From positions 13,397,001-13,461,000 of the forward strand of contig OX291547.1 in assembly GCA_946406115.1 (NCBI GenBank): DNA of 64,000 bases. The letters run 5' to 3'. The stretch is from Apoda limacodes (lineage: Eukaryota; Arthropoda; Insecta; Lepidoptera; Limacodidae). How positions within the stretch are numbered: the first letter of the stretch is position 1; each line of letters begins with the position of its first letter. Positions 1 through 11,079 of this stretch are shown piece by piece. A program made the translations under genes and the position numbers. The notes under the pieces are model-generated. The model saw nothing but the letters and a program-made list of their open reading frames with translations, searched no databases and was not told the DNA's origin.

Positions 1-281
1 ACTAATTAATCTCTTATTTTTAAGTAGGTAGTAGGTATTGTACTTCATTATTCTGTTTTATAATTTAAATCGTCGTCCAATCTATTGTCTATTGGAAGGC
101 AGCCGAGATGAGATTACCCGAGGGATGTAAAGCTGCCTCAGGAACTGACTGACCCACTTTCAGATGATCTGATCTGATGCAGTTTGTGCTCATTTTGTTG
201 TAAAAGTAACATACTCGTTTATTATTATTACTAAAACTAAAGTACAATGCTTGAAGTATCTAGTTTACAAATTTTATATAG

Positions 282-520
282 GTTTTTTTTTAGGGTTCCA
301 TTCCCAAAGGGTAAAACGGGCCAGGCTACCAGGCTGTATCTCATGAACCGTGATAGTTAGACAGTTGTAATTTTTTACAGATGATGTATATCTGTTGCCG
401 CTATAATAACAAATACTAAAAAACAGAATAAAATAAATATCTTAGGGGGCTCCCATACAACAAACGTGATTTTTTGCCGTTTTTATAGATAATGGTACGG
501 AGCTCTTCGTGCGCGTGTCC
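282..520 (+). repeat. GGGTTCC-type dispersed repeat, subtype A, degenerate copy
   Basis: Begins with TAGGGTTCCATTCCCAAAGG and carries the block around 330-400 (turns on 'gctgtatctcatgaaccgtg', 'gttgccgctataa'), the same block that appears in reverse at 51130-51355. It ends near 515 in a cgcgtgtccgtc stretch, a decayed form of the usual end. This dispersed family is very common in moth genomes (from memory). It is non-coding; small ORFs across it (442-708 minus, 509-814 plus) have no recognisable domain. Confidence 0.75.
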
Positions 521-1180
521 GTCTTGTTTTTTTTATTTAATACTTTACGTATAATAGCTGCAGACTGTCCAGTAGATAATGAACTAACAATTCTGTATAA
601 AAAAATTACGCTTTTTAAGTACACGGCGGTGACAGAAGCAGAACGCTTAATTAAATCTTCCGTGGCAAAGACACACAATAATGTGTTCTTATATCCTATC
701 AAACGCACTCACACATGTACAAAGAAACGAGCTGACAATCAAGTGTATCTTTGCACAGGCAGTGTCACTATCATCTATGCAAAACGAGGAAAAATATTTC
801 AACTCTCTATATAAACGTTAGTTCTACATTTACATGTTTTTTACAGCTTGAAATTAGTGCCTCAAATCATAAGTCAGCTATTCATGCACAGTTACAAAAA
901 ACTGTCGATATATCCTACAAGTATCTCGAACTATTTTCCGTTAACAGCTAGCATTAATAGCGTTTAACCGCGTTTTAGCGTTACGAAACCTGTCGAACAT
1001 GACCGAAACTCGACGAAGTTTTACGATAGTACCGGGATATGACAATGGCTGAAATTATTCGACTTATTTAAAAATCAGTACTTTTTCTTTTGTTTCACTT
1101 CGTGTATCATACCTACCTACTTTAGTAAATTAAAGAAGTCGCCATTGTTTTTATTTGTGTGCATACAATAAAGCACAGGT
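520..1180. other. no recognised feature
   Basis: AT-rich unique-looking sequence. Short open frames exist but have no motif, no matching partner frame and no splice context that would support a gene. Confidence 0.5.
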
Positions 1181-1231
1181 TTGATTAAAATTTATTGTAC
1201 CTACCAATGGAATAAAAATCTGGGGGCACTG

Positions 1232-1365
1232 TGCTGCCAGTCGAGTCAAGCGAAGCGCAAGGGCACTACCAACCTTTTCTTGAAGCACATCGTCGTTTTT
1301 TTGAACACTCATAACGATAAACAAAACTCTCGGAATATGATGTCAATAGTCAATAGTGAGACCAT
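1232..1365 (+). repeat. dispersed repeat, partner of 38277-38410
   Basis: Contains 'caagcgaagcgcaagggcac' followed by a tcgtcg/tttttttgaac block and then 'gataaacaaaa' and 'atatgatgtcaatagt'. The same ordered blocks occur at 38277-38410. The 119-residue open frame here (1181-1540) is explained by the repeat and shows no protein family. Confidence 0.7.
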
Positions 1366-1539
1366 ACGGCTAGCATTGTCAAAAAATTATCACATCTCAT
1401 GTAGACCTAGGCTTTTCACTCTACACGCCCTAACTCTTAAAGCCCTAACTTTACAAACTCTACACCTTAGTCAAAATATGTGGCCGGGCCATTTCGTTAA
1501 TACAAGAACTATTGTAAAACAGAAAAGAAATGAACAGTG

Positions 1540-2060
1540 ATTAAATTTTCTACCTAAAACCTAGTATGTACTAGTAGGTATTTATAGTGAACGGGCCGTT
1601 GTATTTCGGATTCTAATCTAATCAGAGTATTGGGGACGCAAGGAAATAAGCAAGGTATGAACCCAAAAAACCAATTTAAAACAGTAGGTAACTATTTCAC
1701 TGGCTAATTCGGCTAATTTTTTGGCTAATTTCGTGATAACATACAAATAAAAATGAAATGTATGGAACGATATACGGGTTTGGGATGGAATACCGCACAG
1801 TTAACATTTACAATATACACGTCTTAGTGACTCGATTGCTGTAATGTTTTCTCTCACTCTATGCGCGCCACTGGTAATTGATGACAATTTCACGTGTTGT
1901 TTTTATGTCAAGCAAAAAATTATATGTTTCCATTTTTTAAAGATTAATTTTATACTCTGCCAGTTTCAGATATGTAAATTAGTCAAAGTAATAATTTATC
2001 GTTACACATATTTATATTGAAAAATATGTACTTGCACATAAATAGTTTAATGGAATATAT
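1540..2060. other. no recognised feature
   Basis: AT-rich sequence with short TAGGTA runs. No conserved motif, inverted repeat or coding signal stood out. Confidence 0.5.
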
Positions 2061-2061
2061 T

Positions 2062-2319
2062 TTAAAAATAAATTGAGTTTCTGGTTGGAAATACTGACTC
2101 GAAGTAATTTATTTTATTACAAATTTTATGTAGCAGATCCAAAGACCGCTCTTGCGGAATCATATTTGTTCTCAACAGATTTTCAAGTAAATTGCAGACA
2201 TTTCTGTGGAGGTAACTACTGTAAGTATAGATAACAGAACATTCTGTCGCCATAACACGTTTCTTAAAATTGGATACGGAATCTTCGTATAAATTCGGTT
2301 TTTCCAATTCAGCATAATT
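2062..2319 (-). CDS. uncharacterised open frame, possible exon
   Basis: An 85-codon open stretch on the minus strand ending in TAA. Its composition is more protein-like than most small ORFs here: charged, with scattered Cys and a leucine-rich segment (NLLENLLRTN), and no low-complexity runs. No family is recognised and no good ATG marks the start; the open frame runs back past a possible internal start to a TGA. It lies just downstream, on the same strand, of the duplicated segment at 2455-2870, so it could be an exon of a transcript starting there, but that is inference. It may equally be chance. Confidence 0.25.
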   Translation of the reverse strand, partial: NYAELEKPNLYEDSVSNFKKRVMATECSVIYTYSSYLHRNVCNLLENLLRTNMIPQERSLDLLHKICNKINYFESVFPTRNSIYF

Positions 2320-2454
2320 TCATGGCTATCCTCATTCTACTTTTACTATTATATTTATAAAATTGAAAAATTGATAGCGTGAGATAACATAAAATATCTA
2401 CACACAATCTCATCACTTTTGCGAAGTGTTATAATTCATGTTTTAGGTATGAGT

Positions 2455-2870
2455 CACTCAGTTTCTGGTCAATCCTTGTACATTGTGTATTAAGGAAAAT
2501 AACTAACAAGAGACTATTTAGAATTTAGTCTATAATGACTCGAGTTTGTTATTTTTGTACTACATTATTTTTAATTACATTTGCGAGTAAATAAATAAAA
2601 ATATAAGGAGAAAATATAAATAATCTCACCAAAACACAATTGAAATGCCGCCATTTCAATTGAATAGAAGTATAGAAAACAACGCCTAGCGGTATCTAGA
2701 AAATTTATGAATTAAAAGATCAGTTAAAATTTGTGATTACTCGCTTGGCGCGTAGTTCATATATTAAACCCCAGATGGCGCTTTTATGCATACTTGATAC
2801 AATAGACAAAGTACGTAGAGCGCGCGCGGTTGTTTTACGAAAGCATTTTAAGAATTGTGCACCGAACGCT
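2455..2870 (-). repeat. duplicated segment, copy 1 (partner 62495-62890)
   Basis: From about 2565 to 2860 the order of blocks matches 62495-62790: 'acatttgcgagtaaataaat', 'caccaaaacacaatt', 'aatttatgaattaaaa', 'cttgtgattgctcgcttcc'-like, 'gcttagttcatat'-like and a final 'gcttttatgcatactt'. The copies differ by many substitutions and small indels, so the duplication is old. 2490-2540 also resembles 63486-63530. Function unknown: it may be the 5' part of a repeated gene or a mobile element, since on the minus strand both copies show a GTGAGA/GTGACA after the shared 'TTGTGTTTTG', which could be a splice donor. Confidence 0.7.
2637..2662. repeat. 11-bp perfect palindrome with 4-base loop
   Basis: CAATTGAAATG, then ccgc, then CATTTCAATTG. 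It lies inside the duplicated segment, but the matching place in the other copy (62570-62595) has no such palindrome, so it arose, or was lost, after duplication. Confidence 0.8.
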
Positions 2871-2879
2871 CATGAATAG

Positions 2880-3560
2880 TGAATTATGAAGAAATAAGCA
2901 GGACATGACGCGCAATTTCTGAAAGATTCACACCAAAACTCCCGCCCTATGTAGGGACATGTAAACGACGACGCGCGATATCGTCGCGATAAAACTTGAA
3001 TATGGCGCTTCGCCAAACTTAGATATAAGCGCAGAACTATATTTACACATGACCCTGGAGAAATGATATGCAATAATGCGAAATCTAGTCTCCAAGTCGA
3101 AGAAAGAAGATGAAGAGATAGTGTGATGAAAAAAAATTGTTACAAAGTTGTAGAATCGGGAAAGCTAACGATTCTCGAACGAAGGTTTTGAAGAGAGCTT
3201 TTTAAGACTACTGCAAGAAAATACACTTTTTCTACTACTTCTAATAAAAAGTCTCATTACAAACTCGAAATTAGTTTATAAAATAGAACTTTCCGCACCC
3301 TGGTGGGAAATTACTCACAGGTCAGTGCGAAATATTAATTGTAATTTCATTTCGTAGCCAGTCACTATTATTTCGCGGCCCCATAGTTGGCGCAATGAGA
3401 CTGGCCAACTGTCAAAATGGTTCTGGCCACTTCGGCGGGGCAAAGTCATTATAAACGACTTACAATTTGGCGGGAAAAAATTTATAAGATGGCAAATTTT
3501 TTTTTGGAACTGATTCTGATGATGAGTTGGGATAGAACTTTTAGGTAGTAAAAGTATGTT
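2880..3560. other. no recognised feature
   Basis: Mixed AT-rich DNA. A moderately GC-rich patch at 3370-3470 contains repeated 'ggcgcaatgag' and 'ggcgggg' words but no ORF or repeat partner in the window. Confidence 0.45.
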
Positions 3561-3561
3561 C

Positions 3562-3680
3562 GTAGTAAGTAGTACAAAATGGCTTTTCTTACCCTCGGAA
3601 TACTTTATAAAATAATATAAACTACCTAGCTTCCTTCTTTGGGTAAGAAAAGGCGTAAAATTTTGTACTCTGTACTAAAT
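3562..3680. repeat. small foldback / MITE-like inverted repeat
   Basis: Arm AGTACAAAAT...GGCTTTTCTTACCC at 3571-3594 is repeated inverted at about 3641-3668, with a 4-5 base insertion in one arm. The spacer is about 45 bp. Shared outer AGTA blocks suggest the arms once extended further. Consistent with a tiny non-autonomous DNA element; no target duplication could be fixed. Confidence 0.6.
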
Positions 3681-3689
3681 AATATATTA

Positions 3690-4370
3690 TTCTGCCCTTT
3701 TATTATAATGTAAAGGAACTATAATCTCTCAAGCAATGAACAAAATTTGCGAACAAATTTTTCAAACTAATGTTTTCATAGTGGCCAGTACTTTCTATAA
3801 ACTATTTATGCTTTTACAAAAACTTTTCACCTTTTACAAATCAACTAACACTAGAAATACCTTAATGCCTAAAGACAAACCAAATAAACCGATAAAAAAA
3901 TTAACACGTTGATATGATTGGTCAAATAATTTTGTCGAATTTACCGTGTCGTGTATTTAGTGACGTTTAAAATCTATTGCTGCATCTGTTTGCGTGAGAT
4001 GTTACTGATACCACAGCCGAAAGATTTATTCAATTTATACAGTAAGTAAATTTTAAGTAAGTAATTAGTTTAATAAATCTGACAACGTCGAGAAGTCATA
4101 GCGCCGCGACAAAATGTATGAATGCCTGGACAGAATCCGACTAGCCATATGTGACGATATTGGCCAGTCGGGTGTACTCGTCCCGTGTTTCGCTGCGCAC
4201 CTTACCTCACAATTGCCCTGTCTAGACGACTTCAGCGGCCGACTAATTGAAAGACTTTTTTGTTTAAGTTGTGCTAGTAGCTGGCTGGCTTACACATATA
4301 CTGTCGTTTTAATTACAGCAAAAAGATTAAATCTTAGATTCTTATACTATAATATAATAAATAAGTAATT
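3690..4370. other. unassigned stretch with a GC-richer patch
   Basis: 3690-4080 shows nothing. 4080-4300 is GC-richer and carries an 84-codon frame (4114-4368) whose product matches no known domain. It could be a repeat or a lost exon. Confidence 0.35.
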
Positions 4371-4435
4371 CACACGCTTACTAATGGTTACGTGGTGGAT
4401 ATATTACACGCTTACTAATGGTTACGGGGTGAATA
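4371..4435 (+). repeat. two direct repeats of about 31 bp
   Basis: 'cacgcttactaatggttacg' followed by tggtg/gggtg and atat occurs twice in a row, the start points 40 bp apart. Confidence 0.8.
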
Positions 4436-5160
4436 TTTTTAACAATTGTACTCACAAATCAACACAAACTGTACTTACAATTATAATAAAATAAATGCAA
4501 ATGCTGACGTAAGTACTATATCGAAATTATTGTTGAAGAAAATCTGTAGAGTTTAGAGCATTGCTTTAATTAATTTCTTCAAATCCTGACAGAAAAATAG
4601 ATAAAATATTCAATAAAAAACGAAATGAGAAATTTTTTATGTCTGTTTGTACTTTTATAGCACGGAAACCTAAAAAAGTAGCTAAGTCTTACATATTCTC
4701 AGCAATTGAGTTCAGTTTGAATATGTTTTCGGCCTTTATTTTTCTACCCTCAGGCTCGCTTCAAGCAACCCAATCGCGTTAACTGCTCGTTACCGAAAAA
4801 AGAAGTCTGCGAGGGTTGATATTATTAGTTCCACGAATATAAAACACACCGGGTGCACAAACATGATGTTTTAGACACGACCCAGGAGGCCATAAACAAT
4901 ATACTGAATATCAAATCGTAAAGTATAACAAAATAAAATTTTGATGTATGTATTATTAACATATATTGTATATTTGCCAACTTTACCTTTATGTTTATCC
5001 TCAACTTAAGTTTATTTGTGTAAACATAGAATAATTATTTTACAGATAAGATAAGAATATGGTTTATAAATAATTGTCAACTGATAATTAAAGATATTAA
5101 TAATGTAATTAATTCTTTATTGAACAAAAAAAAATTAAAAGTAGTATATACAGTTGATTA
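4436..5160. other. no recognised feature
   Basis: AT-rich sequence with no motif recognised on either strand. Confidence 0.5.
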
Positions 5161-5161
5161 G

Positions 5162-5340
5162 TGGAATTCAATTGACGTGGTCTTATCGCTATTTAGCGAT
5201 TTCTTCCAGACAACCTTTGGGTCGAGGAAATCTAGTAGAATAAGATTTTAGAGTAGGTGCAACTTGGAACAAGAAAGTAATATAAACATAAATAAAAACA
5301 AACAAGTGTGTTATTATAATAATAGATATGAATAAGACAT
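5162..5340 (-). mobile_element. LINE 3' UTR fragment (relative of 29410-31527)
   Basis: The minus strand reads through the same blocks as 31290-31460 of the decayed LINE: 'aacacacttgtttgttttta', 'tccaagttgcacctactct', 'ctactagattt', and 'ggaagaaatcgctaaatagc'. Only the 3' untranslated region is left. This is a 5'-truncated or eroded insertion of the same family on the opposite strand. Confidence 0.85.
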
Positions 5341-5458
5341 AATACTCGTTACTACATATTTAATGCAGTATGACAAAAGTATTTACATACTATAATCAGT
5401 ACTCACATTATACTGAATTTATTAGTAATATTCAAACGTACTAAACATTCAAGGTGCA

Positions 5459-5621
5459 GTGACTACACAACTATAGCGCCGCCAAAAGATATTCTTTATT
5501 AGACTATTAGAATATTAAATTGCTTTTAGTTCTCAATAGTTGGTTTGTTATATTTTTGGAATAAAGCTTGTACGAGGAGGAAATAAAGAATATATTTTGG
5601 CGGCGCTAGTTAGGTAGTCAC
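5459..5621. mobile_element. 163-bp MITE with long terminal inverted repeats
   Basis: Starts GTGACTAC and ends GTAGTCAC. Inverted arms of about 40 bp share TAGCGCCGCCAAAA and ATATTCTTTATT, with a short AT-rich centre. It is too small to code for a transposase. A related single arm (GTGGCGGCGCTAGTTAG) lies at 22095-22125. Target duplication is not clear. Confidence 0.85.
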
Positions 5622-5887
5622 AACGCCTTAAAAGGTCACCACTGTTGGGGTATCGGCTTTTCCATCGCCTTGAGAGAGGGCGATTTATATATTGTCTTAT
5701 GCAGGTTTTCTCTCGACGTTTTCCTTAACCAAATACAATACAATACTTTGAGCCAGAACTGTGAACTGTGACGATATAATATTTATGTCTTAACATTGCA
5801 ATGTTTTTATTCAAGCTTAACCGCTAAGATTTGTATAAGTAAACGATTCTCAATAAATATACTACCTAATATAGTAAAATTCATCTT

Positions 5888-6470
5888 TAAATTAGAATGG
5901 CCCAGGGACGATTTTAATGATATTTTTTGTGTACGTGCAAGAGGCTCCCTGCAGGGTTTGAATTCACAAATGGACCCGGTAGGTGGCGCTGCAGTCGGTA
6001 TGTCCCTGATCTCCTAAACGGCAGGGATGATTTTAATGATATCTTTAGTATACCTACGTTCGAGTGGATCCCTGCAAGGTTTGAATTCACAAAGGGACCC
6101 GTTAGGTGGCGCTGCAGTCGGTGTGTCACTGATGTTCTCCTAAACGGCAGGGAGAATTTAAACTATATTTTTGTGTATGTTCGAGCGGGTTCCTGCAAGA
6201 TTTGATAACACAATTGGTCCCCGTAGTTGGTGTTGCAGTCGGTGTGCCACTAATCTCCTAAACGACAGCCACGATTTTAATGATATTTTCTGTGTACGTT
6301 CGAGTGCCTACATGCAAGGTTTTAACTCACAAATGGACCCGGTAGGCGGCGCTGCAGTCGGTGTCCCTAATTTCCTAAACGGCAGAAAATGTTAATGATA
6401 TTTTTTGTGTACGTTCAAGTGGGTCCCTTTAAGGTTTGATAACACAATTGGACCCGGTAGGTAACGGAAA
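5888..6470 (+). repeat. minisatellite of about 125-bp units (4-5 copies)
   Basis: Each unit carries, in order, 'ctcctaaacggcaggga', 'cgattttaatgatat', 'tgtgtacgttcgag', 'ttcacaaatggacccgg' and 'taggtggcgctgcagtcgg'. Units diverge by about 10-20 percent. Two more units sit at 38600-38840 and one at 48820-48925 next to a Helitron end, which suggests the array travels inside a Helitron-type element. ORFs at 5796-6395 are shadows of the array. Confidence 0.9.
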
Positions 6471-6735
6471 ACATTGAATGTACGACAATGATTTCAATAT
6501 TTGCTGCATTGAATGCGACTGCATTATTACCATATCCCACAACTTTAATCAATGCGAAAGTGGTGTGAAAACGACACATTACATAGAACGTAAAAACACA
6601 TCAAAATGGCTTACTTAAAATGAAAAGGATTTGAAGTAAGGCTTTTCGTCCATACTTCCACCATAGATATGTGAAAGAAAAAGTAGATTTAGCCATAGAA
6701 GCCATAGTAAACAGTGAGATATCCAAAAATTATGA
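6460..6735 (+). repeat. tail of the minisatellite repeat; empty site of a Helitron
   Basis: Single-copy tail that follows the array. It matches 38840-38889 joined to 39466-39690 ('gctgcattgaa', 'cgacacattacatag', 'cttcccgtc'-like, 'ccatagaag'-like). Here the two halves are contiguous near 6527, whereas the other copy is split by 576 bp. This stretch is therefore the unoccupied form of that insertion site. Confidence 0.85.
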
Positions 6736-6894
6736 CTCAACACTAGATTCATTAGACTGTAGTAAGATGTTATTATGAAATCGCAAAATAAAAAAATGGA
6801 TTATTGTAAATGTTACTTAAATGGGTTAAATGTAAATGTTAATTTTTAAAATATCACATTTAATGTGCCGCTGCTATTCCGGGCGGAACAACGT

Positions 6895-7260
6895 CTGTCG
6901 GGTCCGCTATATTATAATGCGAAACTCTGTTACCTCTTCACGCTCGAACCGCTGTACCGATTAAGATGAAATTAGGCATGAAAATGGTTTGAGTCCCAGG
7001 GAAGGACAAAGGCTACTTGAAAACGTCAAGTGTAAGTCTTTTTTTTATAATTGAGGAGTTGCCATCGAAATCCTACCCGGTAACCGAATTAAGGGCGGGT
7101 GGAACCGCGGGCAAATTTGGAATGGAGACAGTTTGAGTCCCAGCGAAGGACATAGGCTACTTAAAAACGTCAAGTGTAAGTCTTTTTTTTTTATAATTGA
7201 GGAGTTGCCGTTGAAAACCTACACCGATAACCGAATTTAGGGCGGGTGAAAAGCTACGAG
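6895..7260 (+). repeat. Helitron-like repeat with two internal direct units
   Basis: Opens with 'tatattataatgcgaaac', resembling the usual TACTAATATTATAAATGCG start of moth Helitron-like elements. Two units of about 130-145 bp (about 6987-7120 and 7131-7255) share 'gtttgagtcccag', 'aaaacgtcaagtgtaagtc', 'ataattgaggagttgcc' and 'agggcgggtg'. No clean CTAG terminus is present. Confidence 0.7.
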
Positions 7261-7269
7261 TACTATGTT

Positions 7270-10235
7270 ATAAATATATACTAATAGATATATACTTCTC
7301 TCTTATGTCCAAGACTAAGATACTGTATATCTTCACTATATGGTTGCGAAGAGCAGTTGTAACGAGCATCGTTAATTACTGTTATAAGCGTACTGTCCAT
7401 GCGAGATCATGAGGATGGCATTTCGTTTTGTTTTTTTTTTTAAGACTAATTTTTTGAATATTAATATAAAAGTACTTTCAATCCAAATAAGTATTTTTTT
7501 AAACATTATATTGTCTACTGAAAACGATTTCTATAAAAACGTAGAAAAGCAGCAACTTGTAAAGCACGAAAGCTTAGAGGTCCGTCACGTCGTAGTATTT
7601 TGTAGCACCGCGAATGTCGGCACGTCGTAACCTACAATCAATATAATTTTTCATACTGTTGTATTCTGAATCATAGAATATTTATATTAGAGTTCACAAA
7701 CATGTTTCTTGTACCGTTTTTTAACTTTTTGGTATTTTTAGTATTTGTTAGGATATTCGCCATAATAACTCAAATCCTATGAAATTTTCTGGCTTCTACC
7801 TATTATGGTTTATAAGCCCCTTTAAACGTCGTGCAGACCCACAGTGCATAGAGACTACAGTAACACAGAAGAAGAGGAGAGACAGTAGGTAGTAGGATCC
7901 CGTTTACCCCCTTTTGGTATGGAACCATAATAATGTATCTGCTTTCTACCAGATCGGTTTTTTGGTTCTGTAGTTCCGTGTCCCTTATTAGGTCAGTCCG
8001 GTCAGTATTATTTAGGTTAAAAGTTTTGTTACCAATTCAAACTGGTTTAGCGAGCCTGGAATTCGCACTTCTAGGGTAATCTGATTGGCGCCAACTCCTT
8101 ATTTAATGACGTATTGCTTATTAACCAACTACAAAAAGGAGGAGGTTCTACATTCGACGCGTATGTTTATACTATAATTTCTGTGACTCATATTCCTTGG
8201 CAAGGACTAAAATAATTTAAATTGTTAGAACCGCATTCTAGTAAGCTAGAATTTGAGCTGTTTCTAGATAAATTTCATCAGGATCTGCTCAAGATTAGGT
8301 TCGAAAATTGAAAATCTTTGACAACTAAGTGAAGTCCAAGTCATTATTGCATCATGATTATTTTATCAGCTTATATTGGTCCGCTGCTACACATCTGCTC
8401 CATTGGCTTTTGTTCCTTTGACAGTGAGGTTTTATCCTTCTTTAAAAATCAATGATTATAAAACTTCACTAAACTTTGACGATACTGAAATATGACGTAG
8501 TACCATATAAAAAATTCAATTTTAGTAACTCCAGTAAAAATATATTAAACATTTTTCTACTGACTGACTGACATCATAATAAACGAAGAAGATTAAATTT
8601 TTTTTTTTCTTTTGAAATTTTGTATTGTTTAATATTCTGAGTTAAAAGAAAACGGAACAAGGATATTGTAGATATTTTGCCGTTTTATTGTCTTTTTCAA
8701 TACTCAAAAATTAAATATAGTTATTATTACCTTTACATATATGTAATTATTTATAAATAAATAAATCCACAGTACAACGATGAAGATGAAAAAAAAATTA
8801 ATTTTATCCACACTTTACATGTATTTTCTTTATAGTCCGAATAAAACGGCTGTGACATACGGACACAAGGACAGACATGGCGAAACTATAAGCTTAACTT
8901 ATTAAAATGTTACTGTATTTTTTGAAATTTGATTGTATTATTTTTTGCTGAAAGTTTTTACACATAAAAACTTTTGTATATGTAAGTAACCACTAAATTT
9001 TTCAAGCAAATGATTAATTTCTATTTATGTTCTTGCCATTTTAAATATTTGATATTACTTGTGCAGGCGCTAAATTCGGTTATCAGCGTGAGATTCTTAC
9101 GACAACTCCTTGATGATAGTAAGTAACTTTGATTGAGCTTTGGCTATAGAAATTCGGTTCGGTCGAAAGAATTTCGAATCTTTCGGGATAAAATGCATTT
9201 GTAATAAATCAGGGTTTTTGGTTAAAAATCATTTCCATTTAAATGTTTAATCAAATCGGTTTAGTTGTTTGTTTTGACATGAAGAAGTTACATATACCTA
9301 CCTATACAAACTTATACATATACTCTCACATTTATTATAATATTAGGGTAGTCGTTAAAAGCTAAGCTTAAGCACTTGTAAGAAATAAGAATCGTTTTAT
9401 TATAGGTTGTGGCACAAATACTTCAGTTTAATTTAAGCATCACAAAACAAAGCCTACATTGTCGGATTTGGAGGATATGCAAAGTTGGGACGAATCTGTT
9501 TTGCAAGTCAATGTATTAAACTGAGTGAAAACAGGAGTCGGCAAAGGTGTATTTTTATGGTGCATAAATTGTACTTTGGGTAGAATTAAAAGTAATAGAT
9601 AATATAATTATAATGTGTGCTATAACGTCACGGTGTTAATTTAACCGAAGGGGTAACCAATAGCTGGGTATACACCAACATCACAATGTGGGGGACAGCC
9701 TTGCCTTGTTTCACCAACCACTTACCTGCGTGACAGGGAGTCATAGAGGGAGTCGTAACACTGCTTCTAAAAGTAAACTAACTAGACTAAACTTTTTAGA
9801 TGTCCCATAAGTCGTAAATACCTGGTCTAAAGTGATAAGCGTTAAAATGAAAGACCAGGAACAGAATGAAATAACCCTTTTACCGATTTTAGACAAACTG
9901 TAAAAAGCAAGTAAGGATTGGTCACGGACTGATTTTTAATTTTTGATTGAAAATCATTTTTTTAAATAACGTTAAAAAATATTATTGAATTTGTTCGAAA
10001 ATATAAAATTTCTAATGAGATGTCTTAAAACAATAATATAATAAAAATTTAAGGATGTGCTGATTTTAATTTTAATATCTAAAGAAGGGCTTTTATTAAT
10101 GCAAATTATATCCGCCATGTTGCATTACATATTACGTCACATAGCCTATGTCACCTTAACCGTAATAAAAAAATGATTGACACCTTATTCATCAAAATCA
10201 GTTGAGTGGTTAAGTCGCTACGGTAGAACTTACCT
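7270..10235. other. long stretch, mostly without recognised features
   Basis: AT-rich. Small repeat scraps only: 8140-8160 (aaaaggaggaggttct, part of the GGTCGGTTAA family seen at 14815-15420), 8850-8895 ('ctgtgacatacgga', a GGGTTCC-family scrap) and 9062-9115 ('cgctaaattcggttat', a Helitron-tail scrap). Open frame 7409-7630 has no motif. Confidence 0.5.
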
Positions 10236-10306
10236 AACATTCGGTGACCGCTTACCATAAGCGGACCGTAAGCTTGTTTGCCACCTTAGTGGTATGAAAA
10301 ATTGTT
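10236..10306 (+). mobile_element. 3'-end scrap of the intact LINE family
   Basis: Reads 'ggtgaccgcttaccat', then 'ggaccgtaagcttgtttgcc', then 'accttagtggtat' and a short A run. This matches the reverse complement of 58661-58720, the last 60 bases of the intact element. Confidence 0.85.
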
Positions 10307-10642
10307 TACATATAAGACATAAGAATAAACATATCGGCTTATACTATGTTTATACTAGTGTTATTTCTTATAATATGCTTAAAGGGAAAATGTAATTAGA
10401 AGTACCTAAAGAGCCGTCTAATAGTTTGTGTGAGTAACCGACAAATGCACACGAGGTTAAAAGGCCATAGGCCACTACGCTGGCCTAATGTGACGTCGTC
10501 GAGCTAGTCGCCACTTGACTTAACGATTGCTGGCATATGAAAATTAGCCGAGGACCGACGGTTAATATTAGTCCTATGGATATACATCACATGAAACGTT
10601 AAAAAATATGCCCCAGACAGACACGGTCAAACTGCATTAATA

Positions 10643-11079
10643 TTAAGAGAATATGATTAGCGGCTTTTTTTTTTCTTATACCACTAAGGTGACAAACACG
10701 CTAACGGTCCGCTTGATGGTAAACGGTCACCGTTGCCTATGAACGCTTGTAACACCAGGGGTATCACTCGCGCGTTGCCGACCCTTCAAAAATCCAATAA
10801 CAAAGATTAAGACGTGCTCTAGGATTAAATATCTAGGTCTGCAGTGAGCCAGTTTTCCAGTACCTAAATTATAAAGTTTAAAAGCTATATAGGATTCTAG
10901 TTTTCATACAAATGATTTAATTAATAAAAACTATTTTCAGGATTTTGAAAACCACAGATATTCGGTTTGAAATTATGCCTACAAAATTTCGCAGCATTTG
11001 ATTAGTAAATGTCCAAAACGAGTAGGAAATTCTTTTGTATGAAACACACTGCGAGGCGCCGCGAAACGTATCCATTTAA
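10643..11079. mobile_element. TTAA-flanked MITE, copy 1, split by a LINE scrap
   Basis: Left end TTAAGAGAATATGATTAGCG at 10643-10662; right end with GAGGCGCCGCGAAACGTATCC and TTAA at 11076-11079. Between them the internal blocks 'gtgctctaggattaaatatc', 'taggtctgcag', 'ataggattctagtttt' match copies 2 and 3. A LINE 3' end occupies 10665-10803, and about 70 bp of MITE found in copy 2 are missing at that point. TTAA targets are typical of piggyBac-type elements. Confidence 0.9.
10665..10803 (-). mobile_element. 5'-truncated LINE insertion inside a MITE
   Basis: On the minus strand it is the 3' terminus of the intact LINE family, with a poly(A) tract (10 T on the plus strand at 10665-10674). It closely follows 58661-58795 ('ataccactaaggtg', 'aacaccaggggtatcac', 'gcgcgttgccgaccctt'). 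It interrupts MITE copy 1, so it inserted after the MITE. Confidence 0.9.

Noticed and set aside
4114..4368. 84-codon open frame in a GC-richer patch
   Set aside because: No motif, no splice or polyadenylation context, and AT-rich continuation after codon 60; kept only as an unassigned stretch.
5914..6395. Overlapping ORFs with repeated peptide
   Set aside because: Periodic because the DNA is a minisatellite; frames shift between units and strands.
9650..9780. Possible coding fragment around 'gtgggggacagccttgcctt'
   Set aside because: Frames are closed on both strands and no partner or motif was found.
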